The notes under the pieces: generated by a model
Database searches by the model: none
The model's input: the letters and a program-made list of their open reading frames with translations, nothing else
What the model was told of the DNA's origin: nothing
In this document: piece by piece, positions 1 through 8,300 of the stretch
How the letters are laid out: each line of letters begins with the position of its first letter
Position numbering within the stretch: position 1 is the stretch's first letter
DNA from: Candidatus Accumulibacter appositus
GTDB lineage: Bacteria > Pseudomonadota > Gammaproteobacteria > Burkholderiales > Rhodocyclaceae
Reading direction: 5' to 3'
Length of the DNA: 41,295 nt
NCBI GenBank assembly: GCA_000585055.1
Contig: JEMX01000081.1
Coordinates: forward strand, 1-41,295
Program-made: the position numbers and the translations under genes

Positions 1-2
1 GT

Positions 3-194
3 GGCGGCGGCGGCGGTGACTACGACAGCCAGGATGCCTTCATCGATCAAATCCACGAACTTCAAAAGACGCCGGGGCGGCGAACAATCGCCCAGCGCGA
101 ACGTCGGCTAAGTGGTCCGGAACCCGCCGCCCGGCTCTGTTCGCTGTCGGTCCGGTTCTCGGCCGTATGCAAAGCATTGCATACGGCCGTTTAG
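3..194 (+). CDS. 3' end of an unidentified protein (partial)
   Basis: The window opens inside a frame encoding a poly-glycine stretch followed by DYDSQDAFIDQIHELQ and a basic tail, closing with TAG at 192-194. The first third looks like real protein (acidic and aromatic residues, GC-rich third positions); the last 30 residues look poorer and run through the hairpin at 160-189. The neighbouring frame ends earlier, at TAA 109-111, and is Thr/Arg/Ser-rich like a shadow frame. A frameshift or an early true stop is possible. I do not recognise the family. Confidence 0.3.
   Translation, partial: GGGGGDYDSQDAFIDQIHELQKTPGRRTIAQRERRLSGPEPAARLCSLSVRFSAVCKALHTAV
160..192 (+). terminator. Strong hairpin with short T-run, likely terminator
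   Basis: A perfect 13-bp inverted repeat (CGGCCGTATGCAA, then its complement at 177-189) encloses a 4-nt AGCA loop and is followed by TTT. The stem is very stable, but the T-run is only three bases, so termination efficiency is uncertain. It separates the upstream partial gene from the GH13 gene. Confidence 0.55.
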
Positions 195-404
195 ATGGCT
201 GCTCTGGCGGATAGGCGCACGGCCGCAATTGGCCGTTATGGATGGACGTTGAGAACGGCCAAGCGGCGACGTTGACGATGGTGCAAGTTGGCGCTCCCGA
301 ACGGCAGCTGCAGCCGCTCGGTTGATTCCAGGCAGTGCATCAAGAGGCCGATTCTTGCCTTTTTCCTGGAGCGATCAACACGAAATCGGCCACGAATTGC
401 GCTA

Positions 405-433
405 TTGACTACCGCTGACGGCGGCGAGAGAAT
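405..433 (+). promoter_or_regulatory. Candidate sigma70 promoter for the GH13 gene
   Basis: TTGACT (405-410) lies 17 bp from GAGAAT (428-433), matching the consensus at 5 of 6 and 4 of 6 positions. It would give a leader of roughly 55-60 nt before the ATG at 497. The rest of the 195-496 gap shows no convincing gene. Confidence 0.3.
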
Positions 434-496
434 TTGCCGATGTGCCGCTGACAGCCGTCGGAAATTGCTTGCATTCCCCCATTTGGAGGAGCCGCC

Positions 497-2869
497 ATGA
501 TCACTGTTCAATTCACGTACCTGACAGGGCTGAAGCGGGACATCTTCAGCAACCCGCAGCTCGTGGGCAGTTGGAACAACTGGGTCCCCACTCCCATGAC
601 CCCAATGACCGGTGATGACGGGTGCCCTGCCTTCACCACAACGGTGACGGTTCCCGACGACCGGGCGGGCGAGATGCACCGCTGGGGGGTGCGATTTGCC
701 GGGCCGGGGGGCTCCAACACCTGGGGAATTAACCTCGAGGTCAATGACGCCAACGCTCAGGACCGGAACCGCCGGGTCACCTTTCCGGCGGCCGGGGAGA
801 CGGCGGGCGAGCGGTACTACTTCACCTATGCCCGCCGGCTCGGAGCCCAAAAGAGCTACCCCCCGGACGGTGGTCCGCCTCGCCTGCGGTTTTCTCTCTG
901 GGCTCCGCACGCCTCGGAGGTGGCGGTCGTGTTCGGGCGCACGGACAACGGATACATCACCAACAGCGGGGACGGGACGGATCCGGCGCGCCAGGCGGTC
1001 CCGATGCAGCCCGTCGGCGGCGGAATCTGGGAGGGCGTCCCCGCCGGTCACTTCTCCGACTACGTCGGCGTCCCGTACATGTTTCGGATCAAGAACGCAC
1101 AGGGGACCACCGTCTACCGGACCGACATCCATTCCCGCTGGCAGATCGGCCGCGGCGAGCACAACCCGGACGGTGGGACGTGGGACGGACACCCGGACAG
1201 CCTCGACGGAACAGTCAGCTGCAGCGTGGTTATCGACCAGGACGTGGTGCGGAAGGAGTTCGAACCGACCACCGAGCCGCCAGCCCTCATCACCGACGAC
1301 GAGTTCTGGGCGAGGGAGTTCACCCCAGGGAAGCCGGTTCCGAGCAGGCCCAACGACCTCGTCATCTACGAGCTGCACATCGGGTCGCTCGGCTACCCTG
1401 ACACCGGACCCGGTACTCTCGACGATGCGATGGGGCTGCTCGACTACCTCACCAGCCTCGGGGTGAACGCCGTCGAGTTGCTGCCCGTCTCCGAGTTCTC
1501 CGGTACCCTGGCCTGGGGGTATGGGGACACCCACCACTTCGTCATCGAGTCGAGCGCCGGCGGGCGGGACAAGTACAAGCACTTCGTCCGCGAGTGCCAC
1601 CGGCGCGGGATCGCGGTCATCCAGGACGTCGTCTACAATCATTACGATGGGAACGCCGAACGGGCGCAGTGGCAATATGACTCGACCACGCCCGAGCAGA
1701 ACATTTACTACTGGTACGAAGGGCAGAGTTCCGACTACCCGTTCCCGGCCGGCGGATATCTGAACAATGGGTCGAGCGGGTATACACCGCGGTTCTGGGA
1801 GGAGCAGGTCCGGCAGCTCTTCATCAGCAGCGCTGCTGAGTTCGTCGAGGAGTTCCACATCGACGGCTTGCGGGTGGACTTGACGCAGGCTATCCATCGC
1901 GACAACAGCCTAAACGCCAACGGGTATGGCGTCAGTGCCGCCAACCAGTTCGGGGCGAAGTTCCTCCGCGAGTGGAGTCGGACGCTAAAGATGCTGCGGC
2001 CGTCGGTTCTGCTGATTGCGGAGGACCACACCGGATGGGACGCGGTGACGAAGCTGCCGCACGTGGGCGGGCTGGGGTTCGACACGACGTGGTACGCCGC
2101 GTTCTATCACTCCCTTATCGGTGACGCGAACACGGAGGCCGCCCGTGTGCTGCGGGAGGCCGGGTTCGGGCACGACGGGCCGCTCCCGCTCCAGTCCTTC
2201 GCCAGCGAACTCCTGATGACCCGGACCGGGAAAGTCGCATACCATGAGTCGCACGACGAAGCCGGGAACGCTGAGAACAGCGCGCGGACCAGCTTGGTTG
2301 CGGTAAACCGCGCGCCGCTCGTCGGCGGCACCCGCGCGTGCGCCGAGGCACGTTGCCGCGTAGTCGCCGCGCTTTCGATCCTCTCGGCGGGCACCCCGAT
2401 GTTCTTCATGGGTGAGGAGATCGTGGCGCAGAAAGCGGCGAAGTACAACACGATCAGCACGAGCAAGGAGGACTTGCACGGGGAGCGGGCCGGGGCCGGA
2501 GCGAAGATGTTCCGCTACTACCAGGACCTTATCCGGCTGCGGCGGTCGAACCCGGCGGCGAAGTCACACCACCTCGACGTAATCCACGCCTGGAACCCGT
2601 CCCGGGTGATCGCGTTCACCAGGCGGGAGGGCAGCAATGACCTACTTGTGATCGCGTGTTTCCGCAACACCCCCTATTGGGATGGGTACGTGATCGATAC
2701 GTCGAGCGATCGCCTCCCCTCGGGCTGGTGGCAGGAGACGTTCAACAGTGACGCGGGGTTCTACGGTGGCAGCGACGTCGGAAACTTTGGGGCGGTCATC
2801 CCGGTGTCGAACGGGCGGATTCAACTTCGGCTTCCGGCGAACGGTCTTTTGGTCCTGCAGCGTCGGTAG
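497..2869 (+). CDS. GH13 alpha-glucan branching enzyme-like protein
   Basis: This 790-residue protein is a glycoside hydrolase family 13 enzyme, probably a 1,4-alpha-glucan branching enzyme acting on glycogen. Residues 1-110 look like a beta-sandwich starch-binding module (GSWNNW). A CBM48-like module follows (about 125-260), then the (beta/alpha)8 barrel. The four GH13 regions are visible: DVVYNH from D377, GLRVD with nucleophile D461, AED with acid/base E509, and ESHDE with D587. The C-terminal stretch NSDAGFYGGSDVGN resembles the GlgB C-terminal domain. The start is set by a GGAGGA ribosome site 6-7 nt before ATG. Glycine is very often GGG and glutamate GAG, unlike the GGC/GAA preference of the rest of the window, which suggests transfer. 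No glycogen operon genes flank it. A hydrolase or trehalose-forming enzyme cannot be excluded. Confidence 0.85.
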   Translation: MITVQFTYLTGLKRDIFSNPQLVGSWNNWVPTPMTPMTGDDGCPAFTTTVTVPDDRAGEMHRWGVRFAGPGGSNTWGINLEVNDANAQDRNRRVTFPAAGETAGERYYFTYARRLGAQKSYPPDGGPPRLRFSLWAPHASEVAVVFGRTDNGYITNSGDGTDPARQAVPMQPVGGGIWEGVPAGHFSDYVGVPYMFRIKNAQGTTVYRTDIHSRWQIGRGEHNPDGGTWDGHPDSLDGTVSCSVVIDQDVVRKEFEPTTEPPALITDDEFWAREFTPGKPVPSRPNDLVIYELHIGSLGYPDTGPGTLDDAMGLLDYLTSLGVNAVELLPVSEFSGTLAWGYGDTHHFVIESSAGGRDKYKHFVRECHRRGIAVIQDVVYNHYDGNAERAQWQYDSTTPEQNIYYWYEGQSSDYPFPAGGYLNNGSSGYTPRFWEEQVRQLFISSAAEFVEEFHIDGLRVDLTQAIHRDNSLNANGYGVSAANQFGAKFLREWSRTLKMLRPSVLLIAEDHTGWDAVTKLPHVGGLGFDTTWYAAFYHSLIGDANTEAARVLREAGFGHDGPLPLQSFASELLMTRTGKVAYHESHDEAGNAENSARTSLVAVNRAPLVGGTRACAEARCRVVAALSILSAGTPMFFMGEEIVAQKAAKYNTISTSKEDLHGERAGAGAKMFRYYQDLIRLRRSNPAAKSHHLDVIHAWNPSRVIAFTRREGSNDLLVIACFRNTPYWDGYVIDTSSDRLPSGWWQETFNSDAGFYGGSDVGNFGAVIPVSNGRIQLRLPANGLLVLQRR

Positions 2870-3347
2870 CCGACACCGTGTGGAAATGGGATTCTGTCTT
2901 TGAGCTGGGTCGGCGTCACTGTCGTTGGTGGACGTTTCTATCAAGCGGCCGCGGATCGTCGCCAGAAGTCGATCCACCGGCTGTGTTCGCCGCGGTACGG
3001 CGCGCGAATGTCGCACACCGCATGCGTACCGACTTCGCTCCAGCGTATCCCGGACCCGTTCAGCCGCTGGTCTCATTCCTCGGGGTAATTCATGCGGCCT
3101 CGCTTGGCATGCGATTTCTTGCGTTTCGTGAACTGGCCCCATGTGAGGCGGCTAGCGAGGACGCCGCCTACCCATCAGGCGCCGGATAGAGTCGGTAACG
3201 ACCAATCTGTGGATAAAGTCGCCTGCGGCGAGCGCTTGCCCGCCATTCCCTGCCCCTAGCCTGCAGCGTCAGGCAGTCGTTCGAGCTGATTTCCGACCCT
3301 ACCACCGGCGACCTATTTATTTCAACCGCTGGAGGCGCAGCATCACT
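2870..3347. other. Gene-poor stretch downstream of GH13
   Basis: No frame here shows a recognisable protein, and the open frames on both strands are short and Arg/Ser/Pro-rich. It lies between a foreign-looking gene and a decayed gene, so it may be remnant sequence. I see no terminal inverted repeats or transposase motifs. The last bases (CTGGAGG at about 3330-3336) are a ribosome site for the pseudogene that follows. Confidence 0.4.
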
Positions 3348-3795
3348 ATGACCCCTCTGGCCAGCTTCCAGAGCGTCGCTGGGCAGGGCCATCCGGCAGG
3401 TCATCGGCGAAATCGGCCGCTTTCACGGCTTCAGCGCCAATGCCGTACTGAGCATGCTCGAATCAGTCATCAACGGCAACGGCAGCATGACGCAGTTCAC
3501 TCACCCCGGGTTCTAAGGCTCTGGTCGGTGGATGCGTGGCGGCATGATCGTCGTCTCGGACATCTTCGACAACTACCTGAAAGAGCGCGTCGACGGCCAG
3601 TGCAAGGAGCTGTCGAAGCTGGTCGCCACGCAGTCCGGCCTGATCCGCAGCGGCAGCTTTCAGCTACAAGGCCAGGGCAGCCATCTGCCCAACGAGTGGC
3701 AGAACCACTCGGGGAGCGAACAGCAGCAGGGCGACTGCGGGCCAATCGCTGCGGTCATCCTGTGCGTGCCGCCAGGGCCCGGCAGCTCCGGTGAC
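3348..3795 (+). pseudogene. Decayed SHOCT-family protein gene
   Basis: From 3391 one frame reads IRQVIGEIGRFHGFS, then INGNGSMTQF, GSGRWMRGG, VVSDIFDNYLK and LIRSGSFQ, ending near PPGPGSSGD at 3795. From memory this matches the N-terminal half of a conserved proteobacterial family annotated as SHOCT-domain protein (usual forms GSGQWMRGGMTMVSD and PDLIRSGSFQ). The gene is broken in three ways: the plausible start ATG 3348, preceded by CTGGAGG, is in a different frame from 3391; an in-frame TAA interrupts at 3514-3516; and the family's C-terminal half, including the SHOCT module, is absent after 3795. Sequence from 3796 to about 3900 has no recognisable continuation. Confidence 0.65.
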
Positions 3796-3924
3796 AGCCG
3801 GCCGATCTGCGCGCAGCGACGAGGCATTCGCGGCCAGGAAAACCGAGCTGCTGAGTCGCATCTGACGCAGCCCTCCCATTTGCGGCGCGCGTGCTGTTGC
3901 CATGATTCCGTTCCATACGCGACT

Positions 3925-3930
3925 TATACT
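3925..3930 (+). promoter_or_regulatory. Candidate -10 element upstream of hpnC
   Basis: TATACT sits about 95 bp before the hpnC ATG, but no good -35 hexamer lies at 16-18 bp. It is listed only as the best AT-rich promoter-like site in the 3796-4024 gap. Confidence 0.2.
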
Positions 3931-4024
3931 GGCGTCCCGAGCCGCGCATTTCCCTGCGCATAGGCTGCGCGGACCCATTTGCCCTGAGCACCGCGCCGCC
4001 ATCACCCTCCCCCAGCCGCCACCG

Positions 4025-4834
4025 ATGCCTGTCGATCACTACGAAAACTTCCCTGTTGCTTCGCTCCTGCTGCCGCGACGACTGCGCCGGCCGATTGAGG
4101 CCATCTACCGTTTTGCGCGCGGCGCCGACGATATTGCCGACGAAGGGGACGCCAGCGACGCGGAACGCCTGCAGGGTCTCGCCGACTATGGCCATGAAAT
4201 CGAACGTATCGAACGCGGCGCAGCGCCCCTGCGGCCGGCGTTCAACGAGCTGGCCGAAGTCATCGCCGAGTGGCAGCTGCCGACAGCCTTGTTTCGCGAC
4301 CTGCTCGACGCCTTCAGCCAGGATGTGGTTACCAAGCGCTACGCCGACTACCCGCAGTTGCTCGACTACTGTCGGCGCTCGGCGAACCCGGTCGGACGCC
4401 TGCTGCTGCACCTCGTCGGGCGTGCCAGCGAAGAAAACCTGCGCCGCTCGGACTGCATCTGCACAGCGCTGCAGTTGGTCAATTTCTGGCAGGATATAGC
4501 CATCGACTGGCAGAAGGGCCGCGTCTACCTGCCACAATGCGACCTTGAACGCTTCGCCATCTGCGAAACACAGATCGCCGCCGAACGCTGCAGTGCGGAC
4601 TGGACGGCACTGCTCACCTTCGAGGTGAGGCGCACACGCGACTTGATGAACGCCGGCGCAGCGCTGGTCCACCAGCTGCCGGGCCGCATGGGCTGGGAAA
4701 TCCGCTTGACGGTGCAAGGCGGTCTGCGCATCCTGGAAAGGATAGAGCAGGCTCGTGGCGACGTTTTCCGGCAGCGTCCGCAGCTGGGCGCGGCTGATTA
4801 CCTGTTCATCGGCAGCCGCAGCCTGCTCATGTAA
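4025..4834 (+). CDS. hpnC: Hydroxysqualene synthase HpnC
   Basis: This 269-residue protein belongs to the squalene/phytoene synthase family. In the HpnCDE route HpnC converts presqualene diphosphate to hydroxysqualene. The first Asp-rich motif is D35-D36-I-A-D39 and the second is N153xxxD157xxxD161 (NFWQD then IDWQKGR), both of which bind Mg-diphosphate. The start at ATG 4025 gives MPVDHYENFPVAS, the usual family N-terminus; the open frame extends to 3902 but without family similarity. It is followed 61 bp later by hpnD in the same direction. No squalene-hopene cyclase gene is in the window, so the destination (hopanoids) is inferred from the gene trio. Confidence 0.93.
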   Translation: MPVDHYENFPVASLLLPRRLRRPIEAIYRFARGADDIADEGDASDAERLQGLADYGHEIERIERGAAPLRPAFNELAEVIAEWQLPTALFRDLLDAFSQDVVTKRYADYPQLLDYCRRSANPVGRLLLHLVGRASEENLRRSDCICTALQLVNFWQDIAIDWQKGRVYLPQCDLERFAICETQIAAERCSADWTALLTFEVRRTRDLMNAGAALVHQLPGRMGWEIRLTVQGGLRILERIEQARGDVFRQRPQLGAADYLFIGSRSLLM

Positions 4835-4895
4835 GTGCGGCAAGGCGCGCAAGTCATGTGAAAATTGCGGCCACGTGCCCCTCTAGAGATTGCGA

Positions 4896-5729
4896 ATGAC
4901 CCCCGACGACTACTGCCAACAGAAAGCCGCCCGCAGCGGTTCCAGCTTCTACTACAGCTTTCTCTTCCTGCCGCCAGACCAGCGGCGCGCGATCACCGCG
5001 CTCTATGCCTTCTGCCGTGAAGTCGACGATGTCGTCGACGAATGCCACGATCCACAGATCGCGGCCACCAAGCTGGCCTGGTGGCGCCAGGAGTTGAGCA
5101 GTGTCTACGGCGGCAAACCACAACATCCGGTCAGTCAGGCGCTGCAGTCGGCCTGCGCCTGCTTCAACCTCCCGGAAGAGCAACTGCAGGAGATCATCGA
5201 CGGCATGGAGATGGACCTGCAGCAGTCACGCTATCTCGACTTCAAGGCGCTGTCGCTCTATTGCTACCGCGTCGCCAGCGTCGTCGGGCTGCTGGCGGCC
5301 GAGATTTTCGGCTACCAGGACCGCAAGACGCAGAAGTACGCGCACGATCTGGGCGTCGCTTTCCAGCTCACGAACATCATTCGCGACGTCGGCGAAGACG
5401 CGCGCATGGGACGCATCTACCTGCCGATCGACGAGCTGCAACGCTTCGAAGTGCCCGCCGCCGACATTCTCAACGCGCGCCACAGCGACAACTTCGAGCG
5501 CCTGATGGCTTTCCAGGTCGAGCGTGCCGAGAGCTATTACGCGCAAGCCATCGACGCCCTACCGGCCAGCGATCGGCGCACGCAACGTCCCGGCCTGGTG
5601 ATGGCGGCGATCTACCGTACCTTGCTCGATGAGATCAAGCGCGACGGCTATCAAGTCCTCAGCCAGCGCACCTCGCTGACTCCGATACGCAAGCTGTGGA
5701 TCGCCTGGCGAACCTGGGTGCGGGGATGA
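4896..5729 (+). CDS. hpnD: Presqualene diphosphate synthase HpnD
   Basis: This 277-residue squalene/phytoene synthase family member condenses two farnesyl diphosphates to presqualene diphosphate, the step before HpnC. It has the motifs D44-D45-V-V-D48 and N160-I-I-R-D164xxE-D168, both complete, plus a GRIYLP segment that follows the second site. ATG 4896 is preferred over the in-frame TTG at 4890 because it gives the family N-terminus MTPDDYCQQKAA; the upstream ribosome site is weak (TAGAG). The stop TGA overlaps the hpnE start as ATGA, so the two are translationally coupled. Confidence 0.93.
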   Translation: MTPDDYCQQKAARSGSSFYYSFLFLPPDQRRAITALYAFCREVDDVVDECHDPQIAATKLAWWRQELSSVYGGKPQHPVSQALQSACACFNLPEEQLQEIIDGMEMDLQQSRYLDFKALSLYCYRVASVVGLLAAEIFGYQDRKTQKYAHDLGVAFQLTNIIRDVGEDARMGRIYLPIDELQRFEVPAADILNARHSDNFERLMAFQVERAESYYAQAIDALPASDRRTQRPGLVMAAIYRTLLDEIKRDGYQVLSQRTSLTPIRKLWIAWRTWVRG

Positions 5730-7024
5730 GAGCGGCGATCGTCGGCGGCGGTTGGGCAGGTCTCGCCGCCGCCGTCGAGCTGGCCCGCGCAGGCGCACAG
5801 GTGACCCTGTTCGAGGCCGCCAGACAACTCGGCGGCCGGGCGCGCAGCGTCGAAGCGCACGGCCAGCGTCTGGACAACGGCCAGCATCTTCTCATCGGTG
5901 CCTACCGCGAAACGCTGGGCCTGATGAAGGACGTCGGCGCCGATCCCGAGCGACTGCTCAAGCGCCTGCCGCTCGAACTGAATTTCCCCGCCGGCAGGAA
6001 CAGCCACTTCCGCATGCGCCTGCCCCGGCTGCCGGCCCCCCTGCACCTCGCGACAGGCCTGCTCGGTGCGCGTGGGGTCAGCTTTGCCGAGAAGATCGGC
6101 GCGGTGGGCTTCATGCGTTCTCTGCAGCGCGTCGACTACCGCCTCGATGCCGACTGCACGGTCAGCACGCTGCTCGACCGCCATAAGCAAAACGGCCCGC
6201 TGCGCCGGTACCTGTGGGAGTCGCTCTGTCTGGCCGCGCTGAACACCTCGCCGCAGCAGGCATCGGCGCAAATTTTCGTCAATACGCTACGTGACACGCT
6301 CGGCGGAGGCCGCGCCGCCACTGACCTGCTGCTGCCGGCAGCCGATCTCGAGCAGGTGTTTCCGGCCGCAGCCGCCCGCTTCATTGCCGCGCACGGTGGG
6401 CAGATCCGCCTGTCGACGCGCATCGAGGCCATTGACGACGGTTTCGAGCTCGCTGGCGAACGCTTCGACTGCGTACTCCTGGCCGTCGGCCCGCAACACG
6501 CGGCGTCCTTGCTCGCCGGCCAGCAAGCCACGGCCGAGACCGCACGGCTGCTTGCCGGCTACGGCTTCGAGCCGATCGCCACCGTCTACTGTGGCTACTC
6601 CCCGCCGCTGCGCCTGCCTTTCCCGATGCTTGGCCTGGCGGCGCCTGACAGCGGTCAAATCGGGCAGTGGGTTTTCGATCGCGGGGCGCTATGCGGCACG
6701 CCTGGAGTGATCGCCTTCGTGCTCAGCGGCCATGGCGCCTGGGAGGAGCTCGACAGGCAGACACTGGCCGCGCAGCTCGACGGCGAACTGTCGGCAGCCC
6801 TGCACACCCCGCTACCGGCGATCGAATGGCAACAGGTGATCCGCGAACAGCGGGCAACTTTCTCCTGCCGCCCCGGTCTGCAGCGCCCGGCCGCACGGAC
6901 CGCGCGCAGCGGCCTGTGGTTGGCCGGCGATTATGTCTGCGCCGATTACCCGGCAACGCTCGAAGCGGCCGTGCGCAGCGGCCTTGACGCTGCCCGGGGC
7001 ATGCTGCGCGAAAACCGCACCTGA
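5726..7024 (+). CDS. hpnE: Hydroxysqualene dehydroxylase HpnE (FAD-dependent)
   Basis: This 432-residue FAD-dependent amine-oxidase-family protein reduces hydroxysqualene to squalene. The N-terminal dinucleotide-binding motif GGGWAGLAAA (residues 7-16) is followed by an acidic end of strand two (VTLFEA) and GGRARS. The C-terminal LWLAGDYVCADYPATLEAAVRSG is the second FAD-contacting segment of this superfamily. The start is fixed by the ATGA overlap with hpnD at 5726. It ends 8 bp before the convergent unknown gene at 7033. Confidence 0.92.
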   Translation: MRAAIVGGGWAGLAAAVELARAGAQVTLFEAARQLGGRARSVEAHGQRLDNGQHLLIGAYRETLGLMKDVGADPERLLKRLPLELNFPAGRNSHFRMRLPRLPAPLHLATGLLGARGVSFAEKIGAVGFMRSLQRVDYRLDADCTVSTLLDRHKQNGPLRRYLWESLCLAALNTSPQQASAQIFVNTLRDTLGGGRAATDLLLPAADLEQVFPAAAARFIAAHGGQIRLSTRIEAIDDGFELAGERFDCVLLAVGPQHAASLLAGQQATAETARLLAGYGFEPIATVYCGYSPPLRLPFPMLGLAAPDSGQIGQWVFDRGALCGTPGVIAFVLSGHGAWEELDRQTLAAQLDGELSAALHTPLPAIEWQQVIREQRATFSCRPGLQRPAARTARSGLWLAGDYVCADYPATLEAAVRSGLDAARGMLRENRT

Positions 7025-7032
7025 GCGCGCGC

Positions 7033-7488
7033 TCAGGCGGGCGTTTTCCAGCCGTCGATGCGCGTCCGCGAACACTCGACGGTCGCCGGGGTGAAGAGAT
7101 CGGCGTGGCGCAGGACGACTTCCTCGAAAGCGTAGTCCTCGAGACCCAAGTTGAGCAGCGCCGCATAGCCGTTAACATCCGGTTCGCGACTCACGGCACG
7201 CTCGACGGCGCCGATGATGCCATGACGCTTGATCAGCTGCCACGTACGCAGGTCGCGCGTGGCCTTGCCGTTCCTGGCAGAGAGCACGCCTTCGTAGGCA
7301 TAGACAGCCTCCAGACAATGCCGCTCGGGCTCGCTGCCGGCGCCGTACTTCTCGGCACGTAGTTCGAGCGCGCGCTTGCGCGCCGCTACGGCCAGATCGG
7401 GGCGTCCGCGTTCGAGCACATTCTTTTCGAACATGGCGCACTCTTCGGGCGTCTTTAGGTTTGCTACTCGTTCGACCATCAGCGACAT
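7033..7488 (-). CDS. Conserved protein of unknown function
   Basis: This 151-residue soluble protein begins MSLMVERVANLKTPEE when started at the CAT complement 7486-7488, preceded by AGGA. An open frame continues upstream, but that extension looks non-coding. The sequence is helical and charged (EECAMFEKNVLERGRPDLA, then LAVAARKRALELRAEKYG), with no signal peptide or cofactor motif. I recall similar proteins only as hypotheticals in Rhodocyclales and relatives, without a function. It lies 95 bp downstream of the YbbA-type ATPase gene on the same strand; between them a 7-bp inverted repeat (7531-7537/7550-7556) could be a weak terminator. Confidence 0.75.
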   Translation of the reverse strand: MSLMVERVANLKTPEECAMFEKNVLERGRPDLAVAARKRALELRAEKYGAGSEPERHCLEAVYAYEGVLSARNGKATRDLRTWQLIKRHGIIGAVERAVSREPDVNGYAALLNLGLEDYAFEEVVLRHADLFTPATVECSRTRIDGWKTPA

Positions 7489-7583
7489 AAGATTCCTAAG
7501 CTGTTGAACTACCGTGGTTACTGCCAGCGCGGAAGGAAAAGGGGGCATCTCCTTCCTCGGCGCCTCGTTTCTCGCCCAGCCTG

Positions 7584-8294
7584 TTACGACATTTTCAGCG
7601 ACTCGCTGCCGATTTCTTCCAGTTGCCCTGCCTCCATGCGCAGACGACGCGCGCAACGGGCGGCAATTTCCTCGTCATGGGTAACCAGAATAAGCGTCGT
7701 CGCGCTCTCGGCATTGATGGCAAACATCAGGTCGATCACCTGATGCCCGGTCACCGCATCGAGGTTGCCGGTCGGCTCGTCGGCCAGCACCAGTCTTGGC
7801 CGCGGGGCAAAGGCACGCGCCAGCGCCACGCGTTGCTGCTCACCGCCCGAGAGATGTTTCGGATAATGCTGCAGACGGTGTGCCAGCCCGACGCGCTGCA
7901 ACCAGCGCTCAGCCTCACTGCGAGCGTTGCCCGCAGCCGCCAGTTCCAGCGGCAACATGACATTTTCGATCGCCGTCAGCGACGGCAGCAATTGAAAGGT
8001 CTGAAAAACGAACCCCAACATTCGACCACGCAATACGGCACGCTCATCCTCATCCAGCATCCCCAGGTTCTCGCCCGCCAGAGTCACCGAGCCCTCGCTC
8101 GGCTGGTCGAGGCCAGCCATCAGACCAAGCAGGGTCGACTTGCCGGAGCCCGAGGCGCCGACGATAGCCACGGTTTCGCCCGCCGCGACGGCGAACGAAA
8201 TCTCGTGCAAAATGGTCAACGGCTGGCCGCCGCTATCGACCCGTTTGGCCAGATCGCGGACCTCAATCACTTTTGCTGCTACTTCTCCTAGCAC
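7584..8294 (-). CDS. ybbA: ABC transporter ATP-binding protein, YbbA/LolD-like
   Basis: This 236-residue ATPase is of the MacB/LolD/YbbA subfamily. Walker A is G46-ASGSGKS-T54, the Q-loop glutamine is Q98, the signature LSGGEQQR is 148-155, Walker B ends at D172-E173 and the switch histidine is H206. All catalytic parts are intact. In E. coli ybbA is divergent from tesA and followed by the permease gene ybbP. Here the divergence from tesA is kept, but no permease follows. The start is uncertain: GTG 8294 lies only 6 bp from the tesA ATG, and an AGGAG lies inside this frame at 8286-8290. A later GTG, at codon 9, is possible. Confidence 0.88.
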   Translation of the reverse strand: MLGEVAAKVIEVRDLAKRVDSGGQPLTILHEISFAVAAGETVAIVGASGSGKSTLLGLMAGLDQPSEGSVTLAGENLGMLDEDERAVLRGRMLGFVFQTFQLLPSLTAIENVMLPLELAAAGNARSEAERWLQRVGLAHRLQHYPKHLSGGEQQRVALARAFAPRPRLVLADEPTGNLDAVTGHQVIDLMFAINAESATTLILVTHDEEIAARCARRLRMEAGQLEEIGSESLKMS

Positions 8295-8300
8295 ACTACT

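Noticed and set aside
236..1897. A 553-codon open frame on the minus strand opposite the GH13 gene
   Set aside because: It is antisense to a gene with four clear GH13 motifs, has no family resemblance and is Val/Pro/Arg-rich as expected of a shadow frame in GC-rich DNA.
2870..3347. Insertion-sequence remnant downstream of the GH13 gene
   Set aside because: The context invites it, but I found no transposase motif, terminal inverted repeat or target duplication.
3755..4852. A 365-codon minus-strand open frame opposite hpnC
   Set aside because: hpnC has both Asp-rich motifs and a family N-terminus; the antisense frame has no resemblance to anything.
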